Of a stretch of 34,217 nt of DNA, positions 14,411-23,254 are shown piece by piece; position 1 is the stretch's first letter; the number at the start of each line of letters is the position of its first letter. Under the pieces are notes generated by a model. That model did no database searches. It saw only the letters and a list, made by a program, of their open reading frames with translations, and had not been told where the DNA came from. This DNA comes from Malikia granosa (GTDB lineage Bacteria; Pseudomonadota; Gammaproteobacteria; Burkholderiales; Burkholderiaceae_C). The DNA is taken from positions 1 through 34,217 of the forward strand of contig NZ_PVLQ01000042.1 in NCBI RefSeq assembly GCF_002980595.1, given 5' to 3'. Both the position numbers and the translations under genes were made by a program.

Positions 14411-15735
14411 AGCCGCTGGACTTGTTTGCGAACACCTTCGAAGACTGCCTCGGCCACGTCTTGCGGGAAGTCGACGGGCATCTGCCGGGTGACGGCGTCT
14501 ATGGCCGGTTCCACTCTGGCAAGCAGTTCGCCCATAATGTCCTCGGCGTTTTCGCCCCAGCCGCACTTGGCCGCCATGGCGTTGAAATGTCGCCGCATGA
14601 TGTTGGCCAGCTCATAGTGCCGGTTCTTGCCGCTGACCGCCATGGCCAGCTTGGCGTTGCGCCATGCCAGCTGGTTCTTTCCGTTGCCGATGATGGGCCA
14701 GGCGGAGAGCACGTCGTACAAGGGGGTCAGCGCATAGGCGCCTCTCGCCTGAAGCCGGATGCTGTAGTTCTTCGCGTGGCCATCCGTGGCAGCCAGCAAC
14801 CAGAAGACGACTTGACTGGCCAGGAGCGTGCGCAGGTCGGCACGTGCGCGTTCGGAGCCGCTGAGCACCTGGGCGAGCCGCTCGATGCCTGGCCCACCGT
14901 CAGCCTCGTACTTTTTCGCAGGACTCACGCCCAAGGCCTGGCAGAAGTCCTCCTGAGGGAGGCGAAGAATCCATGTGCCCGAGGGGTGCCTCTTGCGGTC
15001 GAAACGTTCGACCACCAGTACCGGCATGTGGTCGGCAAAGGTCACGATGTCGGCCTGTGCCACGTCGAAGCCCAGCTCTCGCATGAACCTTAGGCACAAC
15101 CACTCGTTGTAGACCGAGGTGCGCATGTCAGCCTGCATGTTGCCGACAAGGCCCATGGGCAGCTTGACGATGTGCGTGGTGGGCGTAGCGCCCAGCGGCC
15201 GCAGCCACCGGCCGTCGTGACGCAACAGGGCGGTTTTTTCCTGGGCGCCAGCAATCGAGATGCGGAAATCCTGGTCCTTGCACTGACCGGCGAACGAGCC
15301 ACTGGAGACGGTGGCACGCAGCAGGGCAGCCACGGCCTCATCATCCAGGACTTCGCCTTCGATGCGGTCAAAGCCGGTCGGCGTCTCATCGGCTGGAAGG
15401 AGTTGAATGGCCCCCACGCAATCACGACCAATGGCAGCCAACAGGTCGAAAGTATCTTCCGAGCCTGCCGAATAGCGCTGCGCGAGGCGCCTGCGGATGG
15501 CCCCGCTGTCCGGCAGCAGGTTGTCAAAGAAGTGTTCGACACGCTCTCCCCTCAGAGGCTCGTTGCCCACCAGGGGAAGCGGCAAGGATAAGGATAGCGG
15601 ACGAGCCGAGCGCGAGGCCAGCCAGCTATCTTCGTAGCGCAACTCCATCGGCCGGCGAGATGCCGGGGACCAGTGGCCCACCAACTCGCCGTTGATCCAT
15701 ATGCCCAGCGGCTGGGAACTTGATCGGCGGCCCAC
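14389..15735 (-). CDS. hipA: HipA-type serine/threonine kinase toxin
   Basis: A 448-aa kinase toxin (E. coli HipA 440 aa) of the type that phosphorylates glutamyl-tRNA synthetase and causes persistence. Motifs: S160 in FRISIAGAQEKTALL, equivalent to the E. coli autophosphorylated S150; K191 in HIVKLPMG for ATP; the catalytic loop ATDGHAKNYS with D318 and N323; and D341 in TPLYDVLSA for metal. All key residues are intact. It follows hipB by 3 bases. Its 3' end meets the MITE-disrupted strip. Confidence 0.96.
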   Translation of the reverse strand: MGRRSSSQPLGIWINGELVGHWSPASRRPMELRYEDSWLASRSARPLSLSLPLPLVGNEPLRGERVEHFFDNLLPDSGAIRRRLAQRYSAGSEDTFDLLAAIGRDCVGAIQLLPADETPTGFDRIEGEVLDDEAVAALLRATVSSGSFAGQCKDQDFRISIAGAQEKTALLRHDGRWLRPLGATPTTHIVKLPMGLVGNMQADMRTSVYNEWLCLRFMRELGFDVAQADIVTFADHMPVLVVERFDRKRHPSGTWILRLPQEDFCQALGVSPAKKYEADGGPGIERLAQVLSGSERARADLRTLLASQVVFWLLAATDGHAKNYSIRLQARGAYALTPLYDVLSAWPIIGNGKNQLAWRNAKLAMAVSGKNRHYELANIMRRHFNAMAAKCGWGENAEDIMGELLARVEPAIDAVTRQMPVDFPQDVAEAVFEGVRKQVQRLQAQPST

Positions 15736-15738
15736 GGC

Positions 15739-16005
15739 TTACCACTCCCCCGTAGGGTCATCGGTGGCCCGTGGAGCCTTTGCACGCGGCTGCACAGTCA
15801 GCTGCAGGCCCAACAGGGCACATAAGGCCATAAGCTGGTCGACGCTCAATGTACCCGGTGCCCGCTCGAGCTCGGAGATGCGCCTCTGGCTCAGCCCCAG
15901 GCGCTCGCCAAGCTGGGCCTGCGTGAGCTTGAGGCTCTTGCGTGTGCCTTGCAAGAGCGCACCCAGTTGGGAAGATGTCACGAGAGCTTGGGTTCGAGGA
16001 GACAT
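15739..16005 (-). CDS. hipB: HipB-type antitoxin
   Basis: An 88-aa DNA-binding antitoxin, the same length as E. coli HipB, with a Cro/CI-type helix-turn-helix (LTQAQLGERLGLSQRRISEL, about 27-47). It binds HipA and represses the operon. It is followed by hipA after 3 bases, and preceded by a cluster of dyads (16022-16070) that includes GGTAT/ATACC arms similar to the TATCC-type HipB operators. Confidence 0.94.
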   Translation of the reverse strand: MSPRTQALVTSSQLGALLQGTRKSLKLTQAQLGERLGLSQRRISELERAPGTLSVDQLMALCALLGLQLTVQPRAKAPRATDDPTGEW

Positions 16006-16021
16006 GGTTTACCGCTTATTA

Positions 16022-16070
16022 CAGTAAATGTATTTTACTGGTATTTGTTCTAAATATCAAATACCGGTAT
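16022..16070. promoter_or_regulatory. hipBA operator region
   Basis: Three dyads in 49 AT-rich bases directly upstream of hipB: CAGTAAA/TTTACTG (16022-16028, 16034-16040), GGTATTTG/CAAATACC (16040-16047, 16058-16065) and the palindrome ATACCGGTAT (16061-16070). The arrangement fits multi-site autoregulation by HipB-HipA. Confidence 0.65.
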
Positions 16071-16120
16071 ATTCGGTAAGAGCTCTGCCTTCGGGTTGGT
16101 TGGCAGAATAGCCATACCAC

Positions 16121-16291
16121 ATGCGACGATCCGCGCTGGCCGCGTGGGAGCGCTCGTCGGTTGCCCGCCTGTGCCACCCGCTGCGCGCCGAGGAGCACCT
16201 GCTGCCGCTCATTGTGGTCGCCGCGGGCGACGACCCTGCTGAGCAGGGCAAGGTGCAGCCGCATCGACCGGATCTGGACGACGGCACATGA
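16121..16291 (+). pseudogene. Remnant of DODA-type extradiol dioxygenase (C-terminal fragment)
   Basis: A 56-aa frame reads ALAAWERSSVARLCHP and EEHLLPLIVVAAG, matching the conserved near-C-terminal block (HPREEHLLPL) of DODA/LigB-type extradiol dioxygenases. The Arg of HPREEH is replaced by a short insert (LRA) and the end past AAG is not family-like. The remaining roughly 200 residues of the enzyme are absent, so it is a decayed fragment. Confidence 0.55.
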
Positions 16292-16410
16292 AGCCGGGTC
16301 ACCAGAGACGAAAAGCCAGCATAGCCGAGGGCTCTTTTGTAACGACGTAAGTCGTTGCTATCCAGAGGGGCGCAGTGACCGGGTCGGTCTAGCGCATAGC
16401 GGACGAGCAT

Positions 16411-16496
16411 GCGTGTAGCAAAAGCCAGAGGGGGGAGGGCATCCGACCACTACCGTGCGTGTAGCAAAAGCCAGAGAACGCGTGTAAAAGCCTGAG
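16411..16496. repeat. Direct repeats on a 23-bp grid
   Basis: GCGTGTAGCAAAAGCCAGAG occurs at 16411-16430 and 16457-16476 (46 apart), with a shortened copy GCGTGTAAAAGCCTGAG at 16480-16496 (23 further). IS21-family ends carry such multiple internal repeats, so a solo IS end is one reading. The rest of 16292-16726 has only a small hairpin (AACGAC-GTAA-GTCGTT, 16341-16356). Confidence 0.55.
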
Positions 16497-16794
16497 CCCA
16501 GGATTCCCCAGGGCACCAACAAGGCGGGATCGGCCATTGAGCTGGATGCGGCAACGATTGTCAGGCTGGTTTCGTTCAAAGTCGGCGAGCTAGGCAGTGA
16601 TGCACCGCAATCGGGATCGTCCGGAACGTGCCTGAGGCAGCGTGCAGTGTCCACCATGATTCAGACTCCTATGCGGACAACCTGCCTGCAGGCAATCGAG
16701 TTTCTTGCAGCTTATGTGGAACTTTCGTATCCGTCCGGTGAACCCATCTTGAAGGCGTTCTGAGAAGCGGGCATCGTTCCCACGATGGAGGATC

Positions 16795-17178
16795 GTGGAG
16801 ACGATGGAGAAGTTTTCAATTGCAGCGCGGCCTGGCCGACGCGAGTACAGCCAAGAGTTCAAGGCGCAGATGCGGGCCAAGTGCCAGGAGCCCGGGGCCA
16901 GCATCGGAGGGGTGGCGATCGCACATGGCCTGCACCCGAACATGCTGCACCGCTGGATCAGGGAGGCCCGACAGGCGCGCGCGCTGAGTGGCCACGCCGA
17001 TGCCGAGCCGCCAGCGGCGTTCGTGCCCATCCCGCTGACCGGAGTCATCCCTGCGGGTGGCAGTGAGCCGCCGGTGTCCGAAGCGGTGCAGTTGAGGCTG
17101 CAGCGCGGCGAACTGGTGGTGAGCCTGCAATGCCCCCTGTCCCAGTGCGGGGCCTTGCTGCGCGAGATCCTGCGATGA
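16795..17178 (+). CDS. tnpA: IS66 accessory protein TnpA
   Basis: A 127-aa IS66 accessory protein with an N-terminal helix-turn-helix related to IS3 OrfA (REYSQEFKAQMRAKCQEPGA, then GLHPNMLHRWIREARQ). The C-terminal half has SEAVQLRLQRGELVVSLQCP, typical of the family. It starts at GTG 16795 with GGAG 4 bases upstream; an ATG at 16804 is the alternative. Its stop overlaps the tnpB ATG (ATGA). Confidence 0.9.
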   Translation: METMEKFSIAARPGRREYSQEFKAQMRAKCQEPGASIGGVAIAHGLHPNMLHRWIREARQARALSGHADAEPPAAFVPIPLTGVIPAGGSEPPVSEAVQLRLQRGELVVSLQCPLSQCGALLREILR

Positions 17179-17510
17179 TCCGCATCGATGCGATCTGGAT
17201 GTCCACCGAGCCGCTGGACATGCGCGCAGGCATGGAGACGGTGCTGGCTCGGGTGGTCAAGGTCTTCGGAGCCGCACATCCGCACCATGCCTACCTGTTC
17301 GCCAATGTCCGTGCTAACCGCATGAAGGTGCTGGTCCACGATGGCTATGGGGTGTGGCTGGCTGCCAGACGCTTGAACCGTGGCCGCTTTGTCTGGGGTG
17401 ATAGGGGTGTCGATGTGCGCCTGCCGCTGACTGCCGAACAACTGCAGGCCTTGGTCACGGGCCTGCCCTGGCAAAGGCTCGGCCAGGCGGGCGTGATCAC
17501 GGTGCTCTGA
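17175..17510 (+). CDS. tnpB: IS66 accessory protein TnpB (Orf2)
   Basis: A 111-aa IS66 Orf2-like protein. The family blocks are IDAIWMSTEPLDMRAGMETV, HHAYLFANVRANRMKVLVHD, GYGVWLAARRLNRGRFVW and LTAEQLQALVTGLPW. It is translationally coupled to tnpA by a 4-base overlap and required for IS66 transposition in characterised members. Full length, no lesions. Confidence 0.95.
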   Translation: MIRIDAIWMSTEPLDMRAGMETVLARVVKVFGAAHPHHAYLFANVRANRMKVLVHDGYGVWLAARRLNRGRFVWGDRGVDVRLPLTAEQLQALVTGLPWQRLGQAGVITVL

Positions 17511-17578
17511 TCCTGCACCAACCCAGGACGGCGTTCCATTCGTGAATATGCCGATGGCGAGCACGCTCGCCTTGGGTA

Positions 17579-19147
17579 ATGATGGTGGCCATGAACCCGA
17601 CGGTGGACCTGCAAGGCATGGACGAGGCGCAAATGCGCCAGATGCTGCAGGCGCTGCTGTCACAGGTCCAGCAGCAAGGCGCAGTCGCGCAACAGCAGGC
17701 TGCCGAGCTCAGGCACAAGCAGGCCTTGCTCGACAAGCTCACGTTCGAGAATGCGATGCTCAAGCGGCTGAAGTTTGCGGCCAAGAGCGAAGCCCTCAAC
17801 GCCGATCAGCGCAGCCTGCTCGAAGAGTCCATCGACGAAGACCTGCAGGCTGTGGCCGAAGAGATCGGCCAGATGCAGTCGTTCGTCGATCGCCAGGCAC
17901 GCCAGCAGCCCAAGCGCCGGCCCTTGCCGCCACAACTGCCGCGCCAAGAGTTCAAGCATGAACCCGCCAGCATCGAATGCTGCGGCCAGCCGATGAAGCG
18001 CATGGGCGAAGACGTGTCCGAGAAGCTCGCCTACGCCCCGGGCGTGTTCACGGTGCACAAGCATGTTCGCGGCAAGTGGGTGTGCGCCTGTTGCCAGACA
18101 CTCAGGCAGGCACCTGTCGATGCGCACATCATCGACAGGGGGTTGGCAACCACCGGCTTGCTGGCCCAGGTGCTGGTGGCCAAGTACGCTGACCACCTGC
18201 CGCTGCACCGCCAGGAGGCCATCTACGAACGTGCCGGCGTGCCCATCCCTCGCTCGACACTGGCGCAGTGGGTCGGCAGCTGCGGCGTGCAACTGCAGCC
18301 GCTGGTCGATGCTCTGCGCCAGGAGGTGCTCGCTCACACGGTTATCCATGCCGACGAGACACCGGTTCAGATGCTCAAGCCCGCGAGTCAAAGGGATGGC
18401 AAGACCCATCGCGCCTACCTGTGGGCCTACACGCCTGGACGGCATGAATCCACCCGGGCGGTGGTCTATGACTTCTGCGAAAGCAGGGCCGGCCGGCACG
18501 CCAGCACCTTCCTCGAGGGGTGGTCAGGTACGCTGCTGGTCGATGACTTTGCGGGCTACAAGCAGTTGATGACTGGCTCCATCAAGGAGGCCGGCTGCTG
18601 GGCGCATGCCAGGCGCAAGTTCTTCGAACTGCACGTGGCCAACAAGAGCCAGATCGCCGAGCAGGCGCTGCAGCAGATCGGCCAGCTCTATGACGTCGAG
18701 CGGCAGATGCAAGATGCCCACGCGCAGGATCGCTGGCATGCCCGCCAGCAACACAGCCGCCCTGTCATCGACAAACTGCATGACTGGCTGACGCAGCACA
18801 GGCGGCTGGTGCCCGAGGGCTCGGCCACGGCCAAGGCCATCGACTACAGCCTGCGGCGCTGGCAGGCACTGATCCGGTTCCTGGACAACGGGCGGCTACC
18901 GATCGACAACAACTGGGTCGAGAACCAGATCCGCCCGGTGGCCCTGGGGCGCAAGAACTGGCTGTTCGCTGGATCGCTGCGCGCCGGGCAGCGGGCCGCC
19001 GCGGTCATGAGCCTGATCCAGTCGGCCAAGCTCAACGGGCACGACCCGCACGCCTACCTCAAAGACGTGATGGACAAGTTGCCGACGTGGCCCAACAGCC
19101 GCGTTGCAGAACTGCTACCACACCGTTGGTCTCCAACGCTGGTCTGA
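17579..19147 (+). CDS. tnpC: IS66 transposase TnpC (DDE)
   Basis: A 522-aa transposase. An N-terminal leucine-rich coiled coil (about 18-70, HKQALLDKLTFENAMLKRLK) leads to a Cys-rich zinc-binding region (IECCGQPMKR, CACCQTLRQ). The catalytic domain has D259 (HADETPVQ), D322/D323 (LLVDDFAGYKQL) and E448 (NNWVENQIRPVALGRKNWLF). The IS66 C-terminal domain ends the protein (AKLNGHDPHAYLKDVMDKLP). It ends 48 bases before the right inverted repeat. Start ATG 17579 or the adjacent 17582. Confidence 0.96.
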   Translation: MMVAMNPTVDLQGMDEAQMRQMLQALLSQVQQQGAVAQQQAAELRHKQALLDKLTFENAMLKRLKFAAKSEALNADQRSLLEESIDEDLQAVAEEIGQMQSFVDRQARQQPKRRPLPPQLPRQEFKHEPASIECCGQPMKRMGEDVSEKLAYAPGVFTVHKHVRGKWVCACCQTLRQAPVDAHIIDRGLATTGLLAQVLVAKYADHLPLHRQEAIYERAGVPIPRSTLAQWVGSCGVQLQPLVDALRQEVLAHTVIHADETPVQMLKPASQRDGKTHRAYLWAYTPGRHESTRAVVYDFCESRAGRHASTFLEGWSGTLLVDDFAGYKQLMTGSIKEAGCWAHARRKFFELHVANKSQIAEQALQQIGQLYDVERQMQDAHAQDRWHARQQHSRPVIDKLHDWLTQHRRLVPEGSATAKAIDYSLRRWQALIRFLDNGRLPIDNNWVENQIRPVALGRKNWLFAGSLRAGQRAAAVMSLIQSAKLNGHDPHAYLKDVMDKLPTWPNSRVAELLPHRWSPTLV

Positions 19148-19336
19148 ACGCCAGCGAACCCATCCTCCAAAGCACACTCAACACCTGACTGCTGGTCAAG
19201 ATGGGTTCACCGGACGGATACGAACTTTCATCCAGGGTAATCCACGTCATCCGTGCCCAAATCTGTGGACAAGGCAGATGAAAGCAGGGTAAGTCGTTTT
19301 TGTTATTGATTTTTCTTGTAGTGCTTAAGAAATGGG

Positions 19337-19476
19337 CAGTCCAGCCTTGCTAGGATGGCGGTATGTGCAGGTACGATGAAGCTATCCATCAGCCCGAGCG
19401 ACACCGCAGGGTCTTCGGCGCCGTGCGGCTGGCCGAATGTCCAGTCAGGGCGTCCTGGAAACCTGTGCTGCAGTGG
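19337..19476 (+). repeat. 140-bp direct repeat, copy B
   Basis: Second copy of the 13926-14065 repeat, same orientation, just outside the IS66 right end and upstream of the primase-helicase. A 50-aa frame starts at the shared ATG (19363-19515, MCRYDEAIHQPERHRRVFGA) but coding is not convincing. The stretch 19230-19336 otherwise shows nothing. Confidence 0.75.
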
Positions 19477-19526
19477 ACCCACTACCTGCAGTTGCGTTGT
19501 GCGTCCTCGTCATAACAAGCATCGCA

Positions 19527-21896
19527 ATGACCCTCCAGGACCGTTCAGTCATTGCCACCCTTCAGGCCGAAAACACCCGCCTGGTGGCACTGCTAGAAGC
19601 CCACGGCATCGATTGGCGACTGCCTCAGCCCACCGCTGTCGTGCTGCGAGAGCCGGAACCGTCGCGTCTGACGACCGCCGAGAAGGTGGCCTTGTTCCGC
19701 CGCCTGTTCCGTGGGCGCACCGATGTCTATCCAATACGTTGGGAGAGCAAGGCCTCGGGCAAGTCGGGCTACGCCCCGGCCTGTGCCAACGAATGGCTCG
19801 CTGGGGTGTGCGAGAAGCCCCGCATCAAATGCGGTGATTGCTGCAACCGCCTGCTGATCCCGCTGTCCGATGCGGTGATCTACGACCACCTGGCCGGCAA
19901 GCACACCGTCGGCGTGTATCCGTTGCTGGAGGACGACAGCTGCTGCTTCCTGGCAGTCGACTTCGACGAGGCCGATTGGCGTGATGATGCCCGGGCCTTC
20001 ATGGAGTCCTGCGCAGAACTGGGCGTGCCGTCAGCACTGGAAATCTCTCGCTCCGGTCAGGGCGCGCACGCCTGGGTGTTCTTCGCCAGCCGGGTTCCTG
20101 CGCGTGAGGCACGTCGCCTGGGCACGGCCATCATCAGCCATACCTGCTCGCGCACCCGGCAACTCAAGCTGCAATCCTACGATCGACTGTTCCCAAATCA
20201 GGACACGATGCCCAAGGGCGGCTTCGGCAACCTGATCGCCTTGCCGCTGCAGAAGCGCCCGCGCGAAAACGGTTGCAGCGTATTCGTGGATGCCGAGCTG
20301 CAGCCGTGCCCGGATCAGTGGGCTTTCCTGGCGTCGATCCAGCCCATGGCCGGGCACGACATCGAGCCGGTCATCCTGCGGGCTACGGGAGGCGTCCACC
20401 CACTGGATGTCACCTTCATCGACGATGAAGACCTGGCCACGCCCTGGAAACGGGAAAGTCACTCGTCCAAGAAGTTGGCCGGGCCGATGCCGCAGTCGCT
20501 GACCGTGACGCTGGCCAATCTGGTCTACTTCGAGAAGTCACAGTTGCCGCAGCCACTGGCCAACCGGCTGATCCGACTGGCTGCCTTCCAGAATCCCGAG
20601 TTCTACAAGGCCCAGGCGATGCGGATGTCGGTATGGGACAAGCCACGCGTCATCGGCAACGCCGAGAACTTCCCGCAGCACATCGCCTTGCCACGCGGTT
20701 GCCTGGAAGCGGCGCTGGAACTGCTGCGGGATAACGGCATCGCCTGCGAGCTGCGTGACGAGCGCTTTGGGGGCGAGCCCCTCGACGTGAGATTTGCCGG
20801 CACTTTGCGATTGGATCAGGAGACTGCCGTCTCGGCCATGCTGCACCACAGCACCGGGGTGTTGTGCGCGCCCACCGCCTTTGGCAAGACGGTCACCGCC
20901 GCCGCGATGATCGCGCGCCGGGGCGTGAATACCCTGGTGCTGGTGCACCGCACGGAGCTGTTGAAACAGTGGCAGGAGCGCCTGCAGGCCTTCCTGGGCG
21001 TCGGCAAGGGCGTGGTCGGAACCATCGGTGGCGGCAAGTCCAGACCGACGGGCCAGATCGACATCGCCGTGATGCAGTCCGTCTCCCGGCAGGGCGAGGT
21101 CAATCCGCTGGTCGAGCGCTACGGCCAGGTGATCGTGGACGAGTGCCACCACGTCGGTGCCGTCTCCTTCGACGCCATCCTGAAGCGCACGAAAGCAAAG
21201 TACGTCCATGGCCTGACGGCCACGCCCGTGCGACGGGACGGGCAGCAGCCCGTCATCTTTATGCAGTGCGGCCCGATCCGGTACACGGCGGCGAGACCGA
21301 CAGGCGCTCCCCATGATCTGGCAGTGGTGCCCCGTTCACGCCTCACAAGGATCGATGTTTCTGCTGACGCGGGCATTCAGGACCTGTTCCGGTGTCTCGC
21401 GTCTGACCAGGATCGGACCCAGGCCATCGCGGCAGACGTGCGTGACGCGTTCGAGCAGGGGCGCAAGGTGCTCGTCCTGACCGAGCGGACTGAGCATCTC
21501 GAAGCCATCCATGCGGCACTTGACGGGCTGGCTGCAGCCCCGTTCGTCCTGCACGGTCGAATGTCCCGCAAGCAGCGCGACGCGCTGGTGGCCACCCTGG
21601 ACGCACTGCCGCCCGATGCGCCCCGCATCTTGTTGGCGACGGGCCGGCTGGTCGGGGAGGGCTTTGACCATCCGCCACTCGACACGCTGGTCCTGGCGAT
21701 GCCTGTGTCCTGGAAAGGCACGCTTCAGCAGTACGCCGGGCGCCTGCACCGGGAGCATGTTGGCAAGACAGACGTGCGGATCATTGACTTCGTCGATACA
21801 GGACACCCGGCGCTGCTGCGGATGTGGGACAAGCGGCAGCGTGGCTATCGGGCGATGGGGTACCGGGTGGGGGAGATGGACCAAGGAACAGGCTAA
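19527..21896 (+). CDS. TOTE-type conflict-system primase-helicase (AEP + SF2 helicase)
   Basis: A 789-aa multidomain protein. A short N-terminal coiled coil (IATLQAENTRLVALLEAHGI) precedes an archaeo-eukaryotic primase domain of the TOTE type: a zinc-ribbon-like set C86, C95, C102, C105, the metal-binding DFD with D145/D147 (LAVDFDEADW), and H181 (SRSGQGAHAWVFF). The C-terminal half is an SF2 helicase with Walker A PTAFGKT (G453-K454-T455), DECHH (D538-E539) and motif VI region QQYAGRLHRE. All catalytic residues are intact. Such AEP-helicases are predicted to act in conflict with invading DNA. ATG at 19527; the longer upstream frame runs through repeat B and is not family-like. Confidence 0.85.
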   Translation: MTLQDRSVIATLQAENTRLVALLEAHGIDWRLPQPTAVVLREPEPSRLTTAEKVALFRRLFRGRTDVYPIRWESKASGKSGYAPACANEWLAGVCEKPRIKCGDCCNRLLIPLSDAVIYDHLAGKHTVGVYPLLEDDSCCFLAVDFDEADWRDDARAFMESCAELGVPSALEISRSGQGAHAWVFFASRVPAREARRLGTAIISHTCSRTRQLKLQSYDRLFPNQDTMPKGGFGNLIALPLQKRPRENGCSVFVDAELQPCPDQWAFLASIQPMAGHDIEPVILRATGGVHPLDVTFIDDEDLATPWKRESHSSKKLAGPMPQSLTVTLANLVYFEKSQLPQPLANRLIRLAAFQNPEFYKAQAMRMSVWDKPRVIGNAENFPQHIALPRGCLEAALELLRDNGIACELRDERFGGEPLDVRFAGTLRLDQETAVSAMLHHSTGVLCAPTAFGKTVTAAAMIARRGVNTLVLVHRTELLKQWQERLQAFLGVGKGVVGTIGGGKSRPTGQIDIAVMQSVSRQGEVNPLVERYGQVIVDECHHVGAVSFDAILKRTKAKYVHGLTATPVRRDGQQPVIFMQCGPIRYTAARPTGAPHDLAVVPRSRLTRIDVSADAGIQDLFRCLASDQDRTQAIAADVRDAFEQGRKVLVLTERTEHLEAIHAALDGLAAAPFVLHGRMSRKQRDALVATLDALPPDAPRILLATGRLVGEGFDHPPLDTLVLAMPVSWKGTLQQYAGRLHREHVGKTDVRIIDFVDTGHPALLRMWDKRQRGYRAMGYRVGEMDQGTG

Positions 21897-22061
21897 ACAC
21901 CAGGGTCAGCCAGTTCGTGGCAAGCTCAAGACCTTGGTATACCGGTGGGGCTAGGGCAGGCCCGAGTCTCAGGTCTGGGAATCTGGCAAAGGCTTGGCCT
22001 GATCGCGAACACTGGCGATTGGACACCGACAAGTTCAAGCAAGACATTCCAAGCCTTACCG

Positions 22062-22163
22062 TCAACGCAGCAGCAGCGTGGGCACGTCAGCTGCCTTGAG
22101 CAGATCCGAAGTCCTGCTGCCCATGAACAGACTGCGCCATGGCGAGTAACTGTAAGCTACATT
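22062..22163 (-). pseudogene. Remnant of universal stress protein (UspA) C-terminus
   Basis: A 33-codon minus-strand frame ends WRSLFMGSRTSDLL, then KAADVPTLLLR and a stop, the pattern of UspA C-termini (GS..SDLL..ADVPVLLVR). An in-frame stop lies just upstream and no N-terminal part is present, so it is a degraded fragment. Nothing else is recognised in 21897-22292. Confidence 0.4.
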
Positions 22164-22292
22164 CTACAGCCGCATTTTGCCCGTCAGCGCCCGCATGTCG
22201 TGAGACCCGTTCCGCTTGCAAGTCGGCGTCAGGCCAGCCTTGCTGAATATGTATTGCCGGATCAGTTCGTCAGGGCTATCGGGTAAATTCAC

Positions 22293-23240
22293 TCATGGCG
22301 TGCCGGGAGTATCGGCGCTCAGGTCGCTGCCGTGCGTCCGCAAAGCACAGTGGCGGGCATGCTCTGCGGTCTCCACTTGCAGGGTGACATGCTGGATTTG
22401 GAAGTGTTCGTCCAGCTCCTCCTGGGCGTTTGCCAAGAGAATTCCCGAGTCTGTGCTGGCGTCGGCCACCACCAGATGAGCTGTCAGAGCGACCTGGGAG
22501 GTGCTCATTGCCCAGACATGGAGGTCGTGGACTGCCACGACACCGGGTAAGGCCATGAGACAGCCGTGCACTTGGTGCAGGTCTAAGTTCAGTGGCACCC
22601 CATCAAACATCATGTGCAGCGACTGGTGAAAAAGGCTCCAGGTGCCCACGACGATGACGGCCGCGATGAGCAGACTCATGACCGGGTCAATCCAGGCCCA
22701 GCCTTGCCAGAGATAAAGCACACCGCCTAGGACAACCCCCACCGAGACCAGGGCGTCGGCCGCCATGTGCAAGAAGGCGCCTCTGATGTTGAGGTCATCC
22801 TTGCGGTCTTTCATGAAGAGCAAAGCGGTCACGGTGTTCACCACAATGCCGACGGCAGCCACACCGATGACGGTCCAGCCCTCCGTCGCCTCTTGCGTTT
22901 GCAGCCGTTGTACCGCCTCCCAACCCAGCGACCCCATCGCCAGCAGCAGCAAGATGGCATTGATGAGCGCGGCCATGATAGTGCCGCGCTGCCAACCATA
23001 GGTGTGTCTGGCGTCTGGCTTGAGCTGACTGGCCAGTGCGCCGCCCCAGGCTAGCACCAGCCCGGCCACGTCGCTGAGATTGTGGGCCGCGTCTGCCAGC
23101 AATGCCAGCGAGTTGACTTTCCAGCCGTAGAAAGCCTCGACGACAACGAACAATACGTTCAGCGCGATGCCGACGGCAAACGCTCGGTTGAAGTTGGTCG
23201 GTGCGTGGGCATGGTCATGCCCGTGATTGTGTTCGCTCAC
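22293..23240 (-). CDS. CDF-family cation efflux protein (Zn/Cd/Co type)
   Basis: A 315-aa inner-membrane cation/proton antiporter of the cation diffusion facilitator family (CzcD/ZitB-like). A His-rich N-terminus (EHNHGHDHAHAP) precedes six predicted membrane segments. The metal-site residues are visible as LLADAAHNLSDVAGL (H and D on TM2) and HMAADALVSVGV (H and D on TM5). The cytoplasmic C-terminal domain contains VVAVHDLHVWAMSTSQVALT. It is the last gene of the sigma-factor operon, starting 14 bases after the OsmC stop. Confidence 0.94.
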   Translation of the reverse strand: MSEHNHGHDHAHAPTNFNRAFAVGIALNVLFVVVEAFYGWKVNSLALLADAAHNLSDVAGLVLAWGGALASQLKPDARHTYGWQRGTIMAALINAILLLLAMGSLGWEAVQRLQTQEATEGWTVIGVAAVGIVVNTVTALLFMKDRKDDLNIRGAFLHMAADALVSVGVVLGGVLYLWQGWAWIDPVMSLLIAAVIVVGTWSLFHQSLHMMFDGVPLNLDLHQVHGCLMALPGVVAVHDLHVWAMSTSQVALTAHLVVADASTDSGILLANAQEELDEHFQIQHVTLQVETAEHARHCALRTHGSDLSADTPGTP

Positions 23241-23254
23241 GATCGTGACCTGTT

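Larger units (their letters stand above)
16727..19221 (+). mobile_element. Complete IS66-family insertion sequence
   Basis: A 2495-bp element with 26-bp perfect terminal inverted repeats (16727-16752 and 19196-19221; outer end GTATCCGTCC, inner end CCATCTTGA) and perfect 8-bp target duplications GAACTTTC (16719-16726, 19222-19229). The 8-bp duplication and three ORFs tnpA-tnpB-tnpC are hallmarks of IS66. All three ORFs are open and the DDE residues are intact, so it is probably active or recently so. Joining the flanks restores no recognisable gene. Confidence 0.97.

Noticed and set aside
22230-22265. Possible third copy of the 140-bp repeat (CAGCCTTGCT)
   Set aside because: Only a 10-base match, not extended on either side.
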